From: Acidobacteriota bacterium
GTDB lineage: Bacteria > Acidobacteriota > Terriglobia > Bryobacterales > Bryobacteraceae
Assembly (NCBI GenBank): GCA_018268715.1
Contig: JAFDVZ010000007.1
Span: forward strand, 852,106 to 916,105
DNA length: 64,000 nt
Direction: 5' to 3'
In this document: positions 24,189-34,600 of the stretch, piece after piece
Layout of the letters: every line of letters starts with the position of its first letter
Position numbering within the stretch: the first letter of the stretch is position 1
Notes under the pieces: generated by a model
The model's input: only the letters and a program-made list of their open reading frames with translations
What the model was told of the DNA's origin: nothing
Database searches by the model: none
Made by a program: the position numbers and the translations under genes

Positions 24189-25121
24189 ATGCCCGCCCAG
24201 ATTGTTGTGCTCGGAAGTCTCAACATGGACTTTGTGGTCCGCGTGGAGCACCTGCCCGCGGCCGGTGAAACCGTGCTCGGCAGCGGTTTTCAGATGATTC
24301 CCGGGGGAAAGGGCGCCAACCAGGCCTGTGCCGCCGGACGGTTGTCCAGCCGGGCGGTGGGGACGCGAATGGTGGGGCGGGTGGGCTACGACGTGTTCGC
24401 CGACCATCTGAAGGCGAGCCTGGCGGCGGCCGGAGTGGATGTGGCGTACGTGCATGCCACGCGGTCCCAGCCGACTGGAATCGCCCTGATCTGGGTGGAC
24501 CGCAACGGGCAGAACTCGATTATCGTGGCTTCGGGCGCCAATCACGCCATCGCGGCGAGTGACGTCGAGGGTGTGCGCGCGGCGTTCCGTGGGGCGTCCT
24601 ACGCCTTGTTCCAGTTGGAGACGCCGTTGGCGGCGGTGGCCGCGGCGATGAAGACGGCTCGCGAAGAGGGCGCGAAAACGATACTCGATCCGGCCCCCGC
24701 GTGCGCGCTGCCGGCTGATTTGCTTGCGCAGGTGGACGTGCTGACGCCGAACGAGAGCGAGGCGATGATCCTGTTGGGCGGTGATCCGGCGGCGGCAGTC
24801 GTCAATCCCGCCGAGACGGCCGCGGCGCTTCGGAGTTTAGGGCCGCGCGCGGTGATTCTGAAACTCGGCTCCCGCGGGTGCTACTACGATGACGGGGCCG
24901 AGACGCATTCGGCGCCGGCGTTCGCCGTGCAGGCGGTGGACACCACGGCCGCGGGCGACACCTTCAACGGCGCGTTCGCCGTGGCCATGGCGGAGGGGCA
25001 GCCGGTGGCCGAGGCGTTGCGCTTCGCCAACGCGGCGGCCGGGCTATCGGTGACCCGGATGGGCGCGCAGGCGTCGATTCCGACTCGCAAGGAGACGGAC
25101 GAGTTTCTGGCGGCGCGCTGA
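24189..25121 (+). CDS. rbsK: Ribokinase (PfkB family)
   Basis: 310 aa, normal for ribokinase, which phosphorylates D-ribose at O5. Family motifs: VVLGSLNMDFVVRVEHLPAAGET (substrate lid), G-G-K-G-A-N-Q-A in the first signature (about 39-46), NGQNSIIVASGAN, LTPNESEAMILLGGDPAA, KLGSRGCYY and the second PfkB signature D-T-T-A-A-G-D-T-F-N-G-A (about 251-262), with the catalytic base D257. It follows the DUF507 gene closely. No ribose transporter is nearby, so another sugar or nucleoside salvage is possible; the sequence itself favours ribose. Confidence 0.93.
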   Translation: MPAQIVVLGSLNMDFVVRVEHLPAAGETVLGSGFQMIPGGKGANQACAAGRLSSRAVGTRMVGRVGYDVFADHLKASLAAAGVDVAYVHATRSQPTGIALIWVDRNGQNSIIVASGANHAIAASDVEGVRAAFRGASYALFQLETPLAAVAAAMKTAREEGAKTILDPAPACALPADLLAQVDVLTPNESEAMILLGGDPAAAVVNPAETAAALRSLGPRAVILKLGSRGCYYDDGAETHSAPAFAVQAVDTTAAGDTFNGAFAVAMAEGQPVAEALRFANAAAGLSVTRMGAQASIPTRKETDEFLAAR

Positions 25122-25122
25122 C

Positions 25123-25644
25123 TTAGCTCCTTTCGAGCCGCGCCAGCTTGTCGCGCACCCGCTCCGCCGTTTCGAAGGCGGGATCAGGCTGACAGAGCGA
25201 TTGCATGAGGTAGTTTTCGAGCGCCTCGATATATGAGATGCGGGCGCCCCAAGGGTCGCCGCTTTCGGACGATCGATCGGCGAGCGCCTCCGTGCGGCGA
25301 CCCCGCTTCTCGTAATAGCCCGCCCCAACCAGCCGTGAAACTCCCGACGCCAGGCGTTGCGCCGCCTCCTGGTAGCTGCCCTTCCGGGCGAGCCGGAGCC
25401 ACTCGTCCTCCAAGTCGTCCGGCTGTGCGGTGGCGGCGACGTCCAACTGGCAGAGCTTTTCCTGCAAGCGTTCAAAGGCCGCCATGTGCCGGCCGTATTC
25501 GTCCGGGTCCGCCCACCTGCGGCCACATGGCAACAGTCGGGTCTGGGCGGCGCGGTAGAATGGCGACGCCTGCGCGCCGGGCGCCGCGTCGCCTTGGCGT
25601 TCCAGTTCCGCCGCGGCCTGGAAGTCTTCTTCGTATTCGGGCAT
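25123..25644 (-). CDS. Hypothetical helical protein
   Basis: 173 aa, no recognised domain. It is rich in Ala, Arg and Glu and looks entirely helical (FQAAAELERQGD, HMAAFERLQEKLCQLDVAAT, WLRLARKGSYQEAAQRLASG, ISYIEALENYLMQSL, ERVRDKLARLERS). Two segments resemble degenerate TPR helices. No signal or membrane segment is seen. It lies 9 bp after the start-proximal side of the DUF5060/DUF4038 gene on the same strand and converges with ribokinase, whose stop is one base away. Probably real because it starts immediately downstream of the hydrolase gene. Confidence 0.55.
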   Translation of the reverse strand: MPEYEEDFQAAAELERQGDAAPGAQASPFYRAAQTRLLPCGRRWADPDEYGRHMAAFERLQEKLCQLDVAATAQPDDLEDEWLRLARKGSYQEAAQRLASGVSRLVGAGYYEKRGRRTEALADRSSESGDPWGARISYIEALENYLMQSLCQPDPAFETAERVRDKLARLERS

Positions 25645-25653
25645 GCGCCCTCC

Positions 25654-27489
25654 CTATGGCTTACCCCGCGGGACGGGACCTTCGTATTCCAGGCGAAGCC
25701 CCCAGTCGTTGTCCGTGGGAAAGTCGGGTAACAGGATGATGCCGATTCGGCTGGATTGCAGTCTCCCGGCGCCGGCGTCTTGCCAGCTTCCGTTGCGCGG
25801 GTCGAACCATTGCGCGCGGTACACGCTGTTGAGTTGGGCGCCTCGCACCTGGCTTTTCGGGCAACCTTTCTCGAAGTAGCCGAGGAAGACCCGCTTGTCG
25901 GGCGTGCGCGCCGCGTAGGCCCAACCTTCGTACGCGCGGTAATTGTGTGTCTTGTTGGGAGTCACCAGGTCAGCAATGGGAACCAACTCCTGGTAACGCT
26001 TGCCGATCGAAAACGCGAAGTCGCGCAGATAGCGCATCTGGCTTCCGGAACTCCATTGGAAAGCCTCCCACATCTTCACTGGCGCTTCCGGTTCGATGTC
26101 GGCGCCCCAGATGCCTTCGGCGCCGTAGACGTGGCCGGCGAATCCGCCGGACAGGAAACTGCCGTAGATGCCGGACCGTACGAACAGGTCGTCGCGCTCC
26201 GTGCCGCCGGGCGCGCCATACTTATAGCCGCCGTTCAGCCCGCGGGCGTCGAAGTAACCGGAGTAGTAGGGCTCGCCATTCAGGGCGGGTTTCGGATGCG
26301 GGAGGTTGAAGATTTCGGTCAGGTACCAGTAATTGTAGTGTTCCCGCATGTTGCCGGTCTGGTGGAGAGTCACCCAGGAGTCTTCGCCCCAATTTTCGAG
26401 CGTGGAGGGATTGGCGTTGGCGGATAACAACGTGCCGAATGGGGGATAACCGTATGTTTGCTTCACTAACTCGATGGCGTCGAGGAAATCGGAGGGCCCG
26501 ACGCTTTCGGCGATGATGTCCAGGTGGATCGGGCTAAGGACGACGTTATTGGCCTGGTATCTCGACCAGATGTACTGAATGAATCGGGAGTATGAATCGG
26601 GCCACTGGTAGTACTTCTTCCAGCACAGGCTGGCGTCTCTCCGGGAGACTTCGATGAACGGCACGAACCCCTGGGCGTTGAGGTAGTCGATCTTGCGGTC
26701 GACGTATCGGAAATAGGCCGGATTGACGCGGTCGACATCCGGGAACATCTGCTCGTAGCCGGGGACTTTGCCCGGGAAGACGAACGGGCGGCCGCCCTCG
26801 TTGTCCATGTTCTTCGCGCTGTTGGCGCCGAACTCGAGCCAGGCCGAGCGCACGGTGGTCTTGTCGGCGTCGTCCATCACTACTCGCCAGGGCTTGCCGT
26901 CGGTCATCCAGTTGGGAAAGGCGGCGATGATATTCACCCAGTTATAGCCCTGGGCCTTGCGGTAACGGACGTAGTCCTTAAAGCCGGCTTCGGGGCCAAG
27001 GGGACGCTCCCGATCGTCGTCGTACCACTTGAAGCGATTCGCGCCGGTGGCATACCAGGTGTCGCCGATCACCAGGAACGGAGTTCCGTCGGCTTGTTCG
27101 AGGGCATGGCCGTTCGCGGTCGCGCGAAGGAATCCGCGGCGGAGCGGATTGGCGTTCTTGTCCGCTTCGGTCCAGGCGATTGCGTCGAAGGCGCCGCTCT
27201 TTCCCGCAAGGCCGGGATCCGGCGGGGTGGACCCGCTACGCCAGGTCCAACGTCCGGGGGCCGTGGCGGTGACGCGGACGCGAAATGTCGAGCCGCCGTC
27301 CCAGAAGCCGTAGACGCGCTTCCGGAAGTTGGGGCCGGTCAGCTCCACCCACACGGTGACGTCGGTGTAGGGGTTGCCGTACGCACGCGCCGACTCGAGC
27401 GTGATCTCATGTTTCTCCCAAACGTGCAAGGGCGCCGCAAGGGCGCCCATTGCCGTCAAGGTTGTAAGAAGCAGCAGTATGCGCCGCAT
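25654..27489 (-). CDS. Secreted DUF5060/DUF4038 glycoside hydrolase-like protein
   Basis: 611 aa with a Sec signal (MRRILLLLTTLTAMGALA). Residues about 20-105 form an N-terminal beta-sandwich resembling DUF5060 (HEITLESARAYGNPYTDVTV, VRVTATAPGRWTWRSGS). A (beta/alpha)8 domain related to DUF4038 and GH140-like apiosidases follows (FLVIGDTWYATGANRFKWYD, YNWVNIIAAFPNW, FVPFIEVSRRD, YIWSRYQANNVVLSPIHLDI, LNGEPYYSGYF). Glu in GEPYYSG and Asp/Glu in HLDIIAE are candidate catalytic residues. The family acts on plant cell wall glycans such as rhamnogalacturonan II side chains; the substrate here is unknown. The next minus-strand gene, an UxuA-like enzyme, ends 5 bp upstream. Confidence 0.82.
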   Translation of the reverse strand: MRRILLLLTTLTAMGALAAPLHVWEKHEITLESARAYGNPYTDVTVWVELTGPNFRKRVYGFWDGGSTFRVRVTATAPGRWTWRSGSTPPDPGLAGKSGAFDAIAWTEADKNANPLRRGFLRATANGHALEQADGTPFLVIGDTWYATGANRFKWYDDDRERPLGPEAGFKDYVRYRKAQGYNWVNIIAAFPNWMTDGKPWRVVMDDADKTTVRSAWLEFGANSAKNMDNEGGRPFVFPGKVPGYEQMFPDVDRVNPAYFRYVDRKIDYLNAQGFVPFIEVSRRDASLCWKKYYQWPDSYSRFIQYIWSRYQANNVVLSPIHLDIIAESVGPSDFLDAIELVKQTYGYPPFGTLLSANANPSTLENWGEDSWVTLHQTGNMREHYNYWYLTEIFNLPHPKPALNGEPYYSGYFDARGLNGGYKYGAPGGTERDDLFVRSGIYGSFLSGGFAGHVYGAEGIWGADIEPEAPVKMWEAFQWSSGSQMRYLRDFAFSIGKRYQELVPIADLVTPNKTHNYRAYEGWAYAARTPDKRVFLGYFEKGCPKSQVRGAQLNSVYRAQWFDPRNGSWQDAGAGRLQSSRIGIILLPDFPTDNDWGLRLEYEGPVPRGKP

Positions 27490-27493
27490 GGCT

Positions 27494-28585
27494 TTACATG
27501 CTGCTGAGCGCTGCCTGCAGCATCGCGCGGGCGTATGCTACGTCGAACACGTCGCCCGTGTAGCCGCCGCCGCCCGGATAGCCCCGGATGGGTCCGCGTT
27601 CGCGGTCGTAGTCGAGGGCGCGCGGGTGTTCGGGATAGATCGTGGAACTGTATTTGTTCTTCACCAGTTCCTTCATGACGCCGAACATGTCCACTACGCC
27701 TTCGTCGATGAATACTTCAGCGTAGCTTTCGTACGGTTTACGCACGAGCACGTTGCGGAAATGCATGTGGTTGATCTTCTTGCGGCTGGCGAAGTAGCGC
27801 GCCGTTTCGACGGGATCCTCGCCCATTTCGCGGGTGACGCCGCAATCGAAGGTGATGCCGTTGGCGGGGCTGTCGACGATGCTGACGAGTTTTTTCCAGC
27901 CGGCCACCGTGCCCATGATCTGCTGGGATCCGCGGCTTTCGGGGGCGGGCGGATCGTTGGGGTGCAGCGCAAGGCGCACGCCTGATTCAACCGCCACGGG
28001 GACGATCGCCTTCAGGAAGTAGCTGATGTTGGTCCACATCTCGTCGAGCGTGTGGGCGCCCTCGCTTTCAAGCGGCGGAAGGCCCTTCATCTTCGCGTAG
28101 TCAAAGGCCGTGCGCCCGGAGCCCGCGCGGCCTGGCTCTTCGTAATAGCCTTCCATGGCGCGGTGCGCGTACCAGTTGTATTCGATGACGGGCAGGCCCG
28201 CCTTGCCCGCCGCGCGGATCGACTTGATGACGTTTTCGATGTCTTCGTCGCGGCCGGGACGGTTGTAGATCGCGCGGTTGAAGCCGCCGATCATCAGGTT
28301 GTACAGCGTGAGTCCGAAGTCTTTCGCTTTCTGAACACGCGCACGCAGGTCCTCTTCGGTCCATGGGAGGCGCGGCGAACCGCCGCCAATGAGATGCGTG
28401 ACGCCGATCTGTTTGACGCGGCGGGCGCCTGCCTCATCCATTGGATAGGGCATGGCGAGCTTCGGGGTGTCCGGTCCTTCCGTGATCGGCCACTGTTTGG
28501 AAGCAGCCGCCGGAGCGAGTCCGGGCGCCGCCGCCGCCAATCCGAGCGCCTGCATCATGTTTCTTCGAGACCAGCCGGATTTCAT
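27494..28585 (-). CDS. Mannonate dehydratase (UxuA-like) with Tat-type leader
   Basis: 363 aa from ATG 28585. The start is supported by a twin-arginine-like leader, SRRNMMQALGLAAAAPGLAPA. The TIM-barrel body matches UxuA: MPYPMDEAGARRVKQIGVTH, VIEYNWYAHRAMEGYYEEPG, GVRLALHPNDPPAPESRGSQ, ITFDCGVTREMGEDPVETAR, INHMHFRNV and FIDEGVVDMFGVMKEL. His and Cys metal ligands are visible in L-H-P-N-D, D-C-G-V and H-M-H-F-R-N-V. UxuA converts D-mannonate to 2-keto-3-deoxygluconate, usually in the cytoplasm. The export signal and the adjacent exported hydrolase suggest that this one works in the periplasm (inference). A TIM-barrel epimerase relative is an alternative. Confidence 0.82.
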   Translation of the reverse strand: MKSGWSRRNMMQALGLAAAAPGLAPAAASKQWPITEGPDTPKLAMPYPMDEAGARRVKQIGVTHLIGGGSPRLPWTEEDLRARVQKAKDFGLTLYNLMIGGFNRAIYNRPGRDEDIENVIKSIRAAGKAGLPVIEYNWYAHRAMEGYYEEPGRAGSGRTAFDYAKMKGLPPLESEGAHTLDEMWTNISYFLKAIVPVAVESGVRLALHPNDPPAPESRGSQQIMGTVAGWKKLVSIVDSPANGITFDCGVTREMGEDPVETARYFASRKKINHMHFRNVLVRKPYESYAEVFIDEGVVDMFGVMKELVKNKYSSTIYPEHPRALDYDRERGPIRGYPGGGGYTGDVFDVAYARAMLQAALSSM

Positions 28586-28705
28586 GGGGGTCTTGAATCT
28601 CCTTCTTGGGGGAATGTTGCTGTGGATAGCATATGCCAATGAAGCCAGGGTGGGGAAGGGCGCCATCGGACGCCGAGGTCCGAATCGTGATTGAATGAAG
28701 GCGAC
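28586..28705. promoter_or_regulatory. Divergent promoter region
   Basis: This 120-bp spacer separates the start codons of the UxuA-like gene (minus) and the GH35-like gene (plus), so both promoters must lie here or the genes share control. An AT-richer patch is present at about 28620-28640 (GTGGATAGCATATGCCAATG). No precise boxes can be assigned. Confidence 0.35.
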
Positions 28706-30289
28706 ATGATTCGCGCCGTCGCCGCCGCCCTGCTTTTCGCCGGTTGCCTTGCCGCCCAAACCGCGCCGGTTCCCCGCATCGTGGCCAAGGATGGACGGCA
28801 TGCGCTGATGGTGGATGGCGCGCCGTTTCTCATGCTGGGGGCGCAGGCGAACAACTCCAGCGCCTGGCCCGCCATGATGCCGAAGGTGTGGCCCGCGATT
28901 CACGCGCTGAACGCCAACACGCTGGAGATTCCCATCTACTGGGAACAGTTCGAGCCCGAGCCTGGCCGCTTCGACACGTCAACGGTCGACCTGCTGCTCA
29001 AGCAGGCGCGCGAACACAAGGTCCGGCTGGTGTTCCTGTGGTTCGGCACGTGGAAGAACGGCAGTTCGCACTACACGCCGATGTGGATGAAGCGGCAGCG
29101 GGACAGGTATCCGCTGATCGTGGGCGCCAAGGGCCGGACCGTGGATTCGCCTTCGCCGCACGCGCCCGCGACGCTCGAGGCGGACAAGCGCGCCTTCGCC
29201 GCCTTCATGCGCCATCTGAAGGCGGTGGACCCGCAGCGCACGGTGATCATGGTTCAGGTGGAGAACGAGCCTGGCTCGTGGGGGAGCATCCGCGATTACT
29301 CGCCGGCGGCGCAGAAGTTGTTCGACGGTCCCGTGCCTGGGGAATTGCTGAGCGCACTGGGCAAACAACCCGGATCGTGGGCGCAGGTCTTCGGGGCCGA
29401 CGCCGATGAGTTCTTCCATGCCTGGTCGGTGGCGCGCTTTGTCGGGCAGGTGGCGGCGGCGGGCAAGGCGGAGTACCCGCTCCCCATGTATGCGAACGCC
29501 GCGTTGCGCGATCCGCTGAAGCCGGGGCCTCCCGGGAGTTATGAGAGCGGCGGGCCGACCGATAACGTTATCGGGATCTGGAAGGCGGCGGCGCCCGCGC
29601 TCGACTTAGTCGCGCCGGATATCTACATGAGTGACAGCGCGCGGTATTTGAAGGTGCTGGAGCTTTACCACAGACCCGATAACGCGCTGTTCGTTCCAGA
29701 GACGGGGAGCAGTCCGGCCTATGCGCGCTACTTCTTCTCCGTGCTGGGCAATCAAGGCATCGGATTTTCGCCTTTCGGCGTCGACTACACGGGATTCTCG
29801 AATGCGCCGTTGGGCGCCGCGCGGATGAACGAGGAGACGCTGGCCCAATTCGCGCTGAACTACAAAGTCGTCGGGCCGATGATGCGCGAGATCGCGAAAC
29901 TCAGCTTCGAGGGCAAGGTGCAGGCGGTGGCCGAGGAGAAGGAGACCCACTCCCGGACGCTCGATTTCGGCGACTGGACGGCGGTTGTTTCCTATGGAAC
30001 GCCCGGCTTCGGACGCGGCGACAACCCGCGCGGGAACGCCGAACCGACCGGCCGCGCGCTGGTGGCGCGACTGGGCCCAAATGAGTTTCTGGTGACGGGG
30101 TTGTTTTGCCGCGTCGACTTCAGGAACGCCGATAGCGGCAAGCAGCGCGAATTCCTGCGTGTGGAAGAGGGTGCGTACGCCAATGGCGTCTTCAAACCCT
30201 CGCGACTATGGAACGGCGATCAAACGGACTGGGGATTGAACTTCACTTCGGCGCCGCAGGTGCTGCGAGTCACCCTGGGGACCTTCTAA
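28706..30289 (+). CDS. GH35-like beta-galactosidase with DUF5597-type C-terminus
   Basis: 527 aa from the ATG at 28706. A Sec signal follows at once (IRAVAAALLFAGCLAAQ). The GH35 TIM barrel has LMLGAQANNSSAWPAMM, NTLEIPIYWEQFEPEPG, VRLVFLWFGTWKNGSSHYTP, the acid/base in MVQVENEPGSWG (E188) and the nucleophile in FVPETGSSP (E332). The C-terminal ~170 residues are beta-rich and match DUF5597, found in GH35 relatives of soil and gut bacteria (for example FGRGDNPRGNAEPTGRALVA). It would release terminal beta-galactosyl residues from plant glycans in the periplasm or outside the cell. It is divergent from the UxuA-like gene. Confidence 0.87.
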   Translation: MIRAVAAALLFAGCLAAQTAPVPRIVAKDGRHALMVDGAPFLMLGAQANNSSAWPAMMPKVWPAIHALNANTLEIPIYWEQFEPEPGRFDTSTVDLLLKQAREHKVRLVFLWFGTWKNGSSHYTPMWMKRQRDRYPLIVGAKGRTVDSPSPHAPATLEADKRAFAAFMRHLKAVDPQRTVIMVQVENEPGSWGSIRDYSPAAQKLFDGPVPGELLSALGKQPGSWAQVFGADADEFFHAWSVARFVGQVAAAGKAEYPLPMYANAALRDPLKPGPPGSYESGGPTDNVIGIWKAAAPALDLVAPDIYMSDSARYLKVLELYHRPDNALFVPETGSSPAYARYFFSVLGNQGIGFSPFGVDYTGFSNAPLGAARMNEETLAQFALNYKVVGPMMREIAKLSFEGKVQAVAEEKETHSRTLDFGDWTAVVSYGTPGFGRGDNPRGNAEPTGRALVARLGPNEFLVTGLFCRVDFRNADSGKQREFLRVEEGAYANGVFKPSRLWNGDQTDWGLNFTSAPQVLRVTLGTF

Positions 30290-30675
30290 CCACGGATGGC
30301 GGCGCCGCGCTCCGCCAATAACTCCCGCAGCAGCGACCTGTGGCAGCGCGACTCGTTTTCGCAATAACAGCCGACCGAGAAGTCGCTTTGATGAGACAGC
30401 GCCGCCAGCAGGTCCAGCACACGGCTCGCGTCCGGCTGATCCATCTCGGCGCGGTACTTCTTTCGGAACGCCGCCCACGACTTGTCGTCGGCGGCGTTCA
30501 GCGCTTCCTTCACCAGGTCGGCGGTCGGCGAAAGGTTCGGCAGCCAGACATCGTAGAAGTCCCGCCGGCCGAATTCAGCCTTGGGGACTCCCCGTGGCGG
30601 ACGCCGCACCGTTCCTATCCGCAGACCTTCATCCGGACTGCGTGGCGAACCAAGCCGGACGATCGAGATGGACAT
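30286..30675 (-). CDS. DUF488 family protein
   Basis: 129 aa from the ATG at 30675. DUF488 hallmarks: SIVRLGSPRSPDEGLRIGTV, VPKAEFGRRDFYDVWLPNLS, a helical middle (SWAAFRKKYRAEMDQPDASR) and the Cys-rich end FSVGCYCENESRCHRSLLRE, with C-x-C-x7-C-H. Family function is unknown; the Cys/His cluster suggests metal or redox chemistry. It overlaps the 3' end of the GH35-like gene by 4 bp (tail to tail) and follows the epimerase gene by 16 bp on the same strand, so it may be cotranscribed with it. Confidence 0.87.
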   Translation of the reverse strand: MSISIVRLGSPRSPDEGLRIGTVRRPPRGVPKAEFGRRDFYDVWLPNLSPTADLVKEALNAADDKSWAAFRKKYRAEMDQPDASRVLDLLAALSHQSDFSVGCYCENESRCHRSLLRELLAERGAAIRG

Positions 30676-30691
30676 GCGCGCGGATCCTCTC

Positions 30692-31603
30692 TCAGGCGAA
30701 CGACTTCCGCAGCATCTCCAGGCTCTTGGCGACGGCCAGTTCCGGCGTCTCCTTGCCTTCCATCTCCAGCGAGACGTAGCCGCGGTAGTTGGCTTTACGG
30801 AAGATGTTGGCGATCCGCTTATAGTCCAGGTCCAAGGTGTACCATTCCCCGCCGCCGTAATAGGTTTTGGCCTGCACAATGATGGCGTGGGGCGCCACCT
30901 TCTCCAGGCCCGAGTATGGGTCGTCCGGGAAGTTGCCGGTGTCGAGATTGATGCCGAGCCACGGCGAATTCACTTCGCGATGGATCTCGAGCAGCGTATT
31001 GATATCGGTGGTGAGACCCCAGTGATTTTCGAGCGCGAGCACGACGCCGGCTTTCTCGGCCGCCGGCAGACACTCGCGGATCGAGTCCACGCACCATTTC
31101 ATCGCATCGGTTTTCTTGTAGCCGGGCAGCGGCGGCTCGTCGCCCTTAACCTTCATCAGGTCGTCGAAGGACTTGATGGTCTTCCAGCGACCTGAATTCA
31201 GGCGGACCACCGGGATGCCGAGTTGCACGGCCAGGTCGATGCAGTGGACCGTGTGATCCACCATCTTCTTGCGCTCGGCGGAGTCGGGCGATACGAAATC
31301 CTGGTGGATCGAGAGCATCACCAGGTCCAGCGCCCGCGAGAGCGCCTGACGCTTCAGCTTGTTGAGATACGCGGTGGATTCACTCTCGAATTGCCGGTGC
31401 AGCAACTCCACTCCGTCGAAGCCGAGCGTTGCGGCGTGGTCAATCACCTTCTCAAGGGGATACTTCACCGGTTTGAAGTGCCAGTAGGAGTACGTCGACA
31501 CCGCGAATCGCTGCCGGGGTTGAGTAAGGGGAGCAGCCGGAGCGGCGCTTGCCAAAGCAGGCGCCAGGGCCGCGGACTGAAGAAGTGCACGACGGGAAAC
31601 CAT
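30692..31603 (-). CDS. Sugar phosphate isomerase/epimerase family protein with Tat-type leader
   Basis: 303 aa from the ATG at 31603, chosen because a leader of twin-arginine form ([22 protein letters not shown]) follows directly. The xylose-isomerase-like TIM barrel (AP_endonuc_2) is seen in [100 protein letters not shown] and [11 protein letters not shown]. Metal ligands are E in ALENH, D in LDTGN, H or Q in VQAK, and E in SLEMEG. The substrate is not predictable. Export suggests a role in periplasmic sugar conversion. Upstream is the Oar-like receptor, separated by a hairpin. Confidence 0.85.
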   Translation of the reverse strand: MVSRRALLQSAALAPALASAAPAAPLTQPRQRFAVSTYSYWHFKPVKYPLEKVIDHAATLGFDGVELLHRQFESESTAYLNKLKRQALSRALDLVMLSIHQDFVSPDSAERKKMVDHTVHCIDLAVQLGIPVVRLNSGRWKTIKSFDDLMKVKGDEPPLPGYKKTDAMKWCVDSIRECLPAAEKAGVVLALENHWGLTTDINTLLEIHREVNSPWLGINLDTGNFPDDPYSGLEKVAPHAIIVQAKTYYGGGEWYTLDLDYKRIANIFRKANYRGYVSLEMEGKETPELAVAKSLEMLRKSFA

Positions 31604-31624
31604 ACTGCCTATCGTTGCACAGAC

Positions 31625-31655
31625 GATGGGGCGGACCGCTTGGGCCCGCCCCATC
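31625..31655 (-). terminator. Strong hairpin after the Oar-like receptor gene
   Basis: GATGGGGCGG (31625-31634) and CCGCCCCATC (31646-31655) form a perfect 10-bp stem around an 11-nt loop. It lies 16 bp downstream of the receptor stop (minus strand) and before the epimerase start. No T tract follows, so it may attenuate or stabilise the receptor mRNA rather than act as a classical intrinsic terminator. Confidence 0.55.
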
Positions 31656-31670
31656 GGGTATGCCTGGCGA

Positions 31671-34600
31671 TCAGAACAGGAATTTAGCGCCTAACTGCAG
31701 GTACCGCGGACTGGCGATCCCGCCCACCTGGCCGAAGCTGGACTGGCCGAGCGTCGTGTTGATGTCGGTGGGATACCAGTGGTTGATCGCGTTGAAGGCC
31801 TCCACACGCAGTTGCAGAGTGCCGCGCTCCACCACGCGGATGTTCTTCAGCGCGAAGGCGCTGAGGTCGAAGGTTCCCGGTCCGCGCAACACCCACTTGC
31901 CGGCGTTGCCGTAGGTGAAGTCGGCGGGACGGGCGAATGCGGCCGTGTTGAAGTAGCGGAAGATGGTGCGCTGATCCGACGGCAACTGCCAATCGCCGAC
32001 CACGTTCGGCCGGGTGGCGACGCCGCGCGCGACGCTGGTGACGCCGGGCGCGTAGAGCCGGCCGGTGGTCCAGGTCCACATCCCGTTAAGACTCCAGCCG
32101 CCCAGGATGCGGCCGAGCAGGCCCTTCTGGTTGGCGAACCACTGCGGCTCGTAGGTGTGCGTGGCTACGATGTTGTGGCGGCGGCTCTCTTCGAGTTCGG
32201 ACCGTTCCGCGCGAATGTTCAGCGGATTCTGGACGCCGCCGGCGATGCCCTCAATGCCGTAGCCGATGTTCTTGCCGAGCGTGTAGGCGAAGCTGTAGGT
32301 CAGGTCCTTGGCGCGACGCTTCACCAGCAACTGCATCGAGTTGTATTCCGAGGTCGCCGAAGGCTCCACCAGGCTGATGCCGTTCAAGCCGCGGTACGGC
32401 AGGAACTGGCGCGTGTCGACGCCCTGGTGGGCGGCGGCCTGATCGGGCGTCAGGAAGTTGAGCGGGCGCGAGAACGACAGATGCCGCCCGCTGCTGCCGA
32501 CGTAACTCAGGTCGAGCAGCATCTTGAAGGGCAACTGGCTCTGGACGCCGAAGCTGTACTGATACATCGTCGGGATCTTGTAGTCGGCCGGAAGCGCGCT
32601 GGCGTCGATTGGGAATGTGGTGGTGTTCGGCACGCCGCTGCCCGGATTGTCCGCGTTGCCGTTGGTGACGGTGGACGACTTCACGAGCGGCGCCTTGGCG
32701 CCCAGATACCAGCCGGAATATGCGATGCCGGTGACGCCCTGGAAAATGCCCGCGCCGCTGCGGACCACGATCCGCCCGGTGCCCAACACGTCCCAGGCAA
32801 CGCTCAGGCGCGGTTGGAAGTTCGTTTTGCGAAGCGGATTGAATCCCGTGGGAACGCCCCGGAACAAGGCCTTGATGGCCGGGTCGCTGGCGGCCAGCAC
32901 GCGGCCGTTCGCCGAGTCGGGGAAACCGCTGCCGGGCAGGGTCAAGCCGTTATACGGATCGCCGGTTCCGGCCACGATGGAGCCGTTGGCGGCCACCTGC
33001 GGCGCCTTCGTCGGATCCCAGAACTGCTGCATGAAGACGACTTCGTTGTTCCACTTGGACGACCAGGGCGAAATCAGGCCGTAGCGCATGCCGAACTCCA
33101 GCGTCAGGTTGCGGCGGGCCCGCCAACTGTCCTGGACGTAGCCTTCGCGGGCGTAGGCGCGGTAGACCGTCTGGACCGACGGTCCGGTTTCGCTGTAGGA
33201 GTCGAAGTACCCGAGCAGGCCGTTGGCCCACGGCACGCCGGTGTTGCGCGGATTCGAAGTCGAACTGCCGAAGCTGAACGTGCCGTTGTCGTTCGCCTGG
33301 TTCAGCTCGTTCATGTTCATGTTTTCGAGATACACACCCGCCTTGAGGCTGTGCGCGCCCAGGATCTTGGTCAGGTTGTCCTGGAAGACGAAGGTGGGCG
33401 TGGCCGCTTTGCTCGGCTGGCCCGATCCGGTGATGCCGGTCATGTTTGAGAAACTCACCGCCGGGATGCGGTTGCCATTATTCGCGCCGAACAGTAACGG
33501 GAAGGTCACGCCATAGGCGTCGCGCCGGTAGCCATTGCCGAGCAGCGAGAAGTCCTCGCGGTAGTCCGACTCTCCGGCGCTGAATTCGTTGATCAGCGTC
33601 GGACTGATGGTGGTGGTGAGTGAGACGGCGAAGTTGTTGCCGCGGCGATGGCGGTACACCTCGAACAAAGGAATGTTATTGCCCGTGTTGTCGAACGGCG
33701 AGGTGAAGTTCTGGTCGCCGTGCAGGCCGCGGACGGTGAGCTGCCAGTTCTGGCGGATGTTGTAATCGGTTCGGAAGATGATGTCCTGGTTGTCGGTGGG
33801 CTGGGAGCGGATGGCCAGGTAGTTGCCGCCCGGTCCAGGGAAGTTAGGATCGGGATAGATCTTCTGCAGCGCCTTGCCGAGACCGCTGATCCGCGTGGTG
33901 GGGATGACGTTGCCCGGGAATGGCGACTTCGTGTCGGGATCCACCGGCGCGGTCTTCGACTGGCTGAAGTCGCCCGCGCGCTCGAGCGTGGTGGGCACAA
34001 TCGACAGCTTCTGATTGAATCCGGCCTGCCAGCGTCCCTCGAGTCCGAAGAAGAAGAACAGCTTGTTCTTTTCGGTATTCCAGACCTTGGGCAGATACAC
34101 CGGGCCGCCGCCCGTGAATCCGTAGTTGTGATACCGCGTGCGGGGTTTTGCGTTGGTGATGGCCTGGGTGGCGGCGAACTGGTCGCTGAAGAAGAACTCG
34201 TAGGCCGACAGGTGGTAATCCTGGCTTCCCCGCCGCGTGGTGAAGCTGATCTGTCCGCCGGTGCTGCGCCCATACTCCGGCGCGTAGCGGCTGGTGTAAA
34301 CGTTCACCTCGTCCACGAAGTCGACGCCGAGAATATTGTTGACCTGGACGCCGTCGCGCACGCGGCCGTTGTTGACGCCGTCGAGCGTCACGAAGTTGGT
34401 GTCCTTACGATTGCCGTTCACCATCAGTCCACCCATCGAGTAACTGGTGGCGCGAAAATCGGTGGTGAAGTTGCCGTAGCGGGAGATAACTCCCGGCAGA
34501 ATTCCCAACATATAGTATGGGTTCCGCCCGGGCAGCGCGTAATTCTGGAGATTGTTGGCGGTGATCAGCCGGCTGACCTCGGCGGTGGAGGTGTCCACCA

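Noticed and set aside
31779-33449. 556-codon plus-strand frame
   Set aside because: It is the mirror of the Oar-like receptor barrel, an effect of high GC at third positions.
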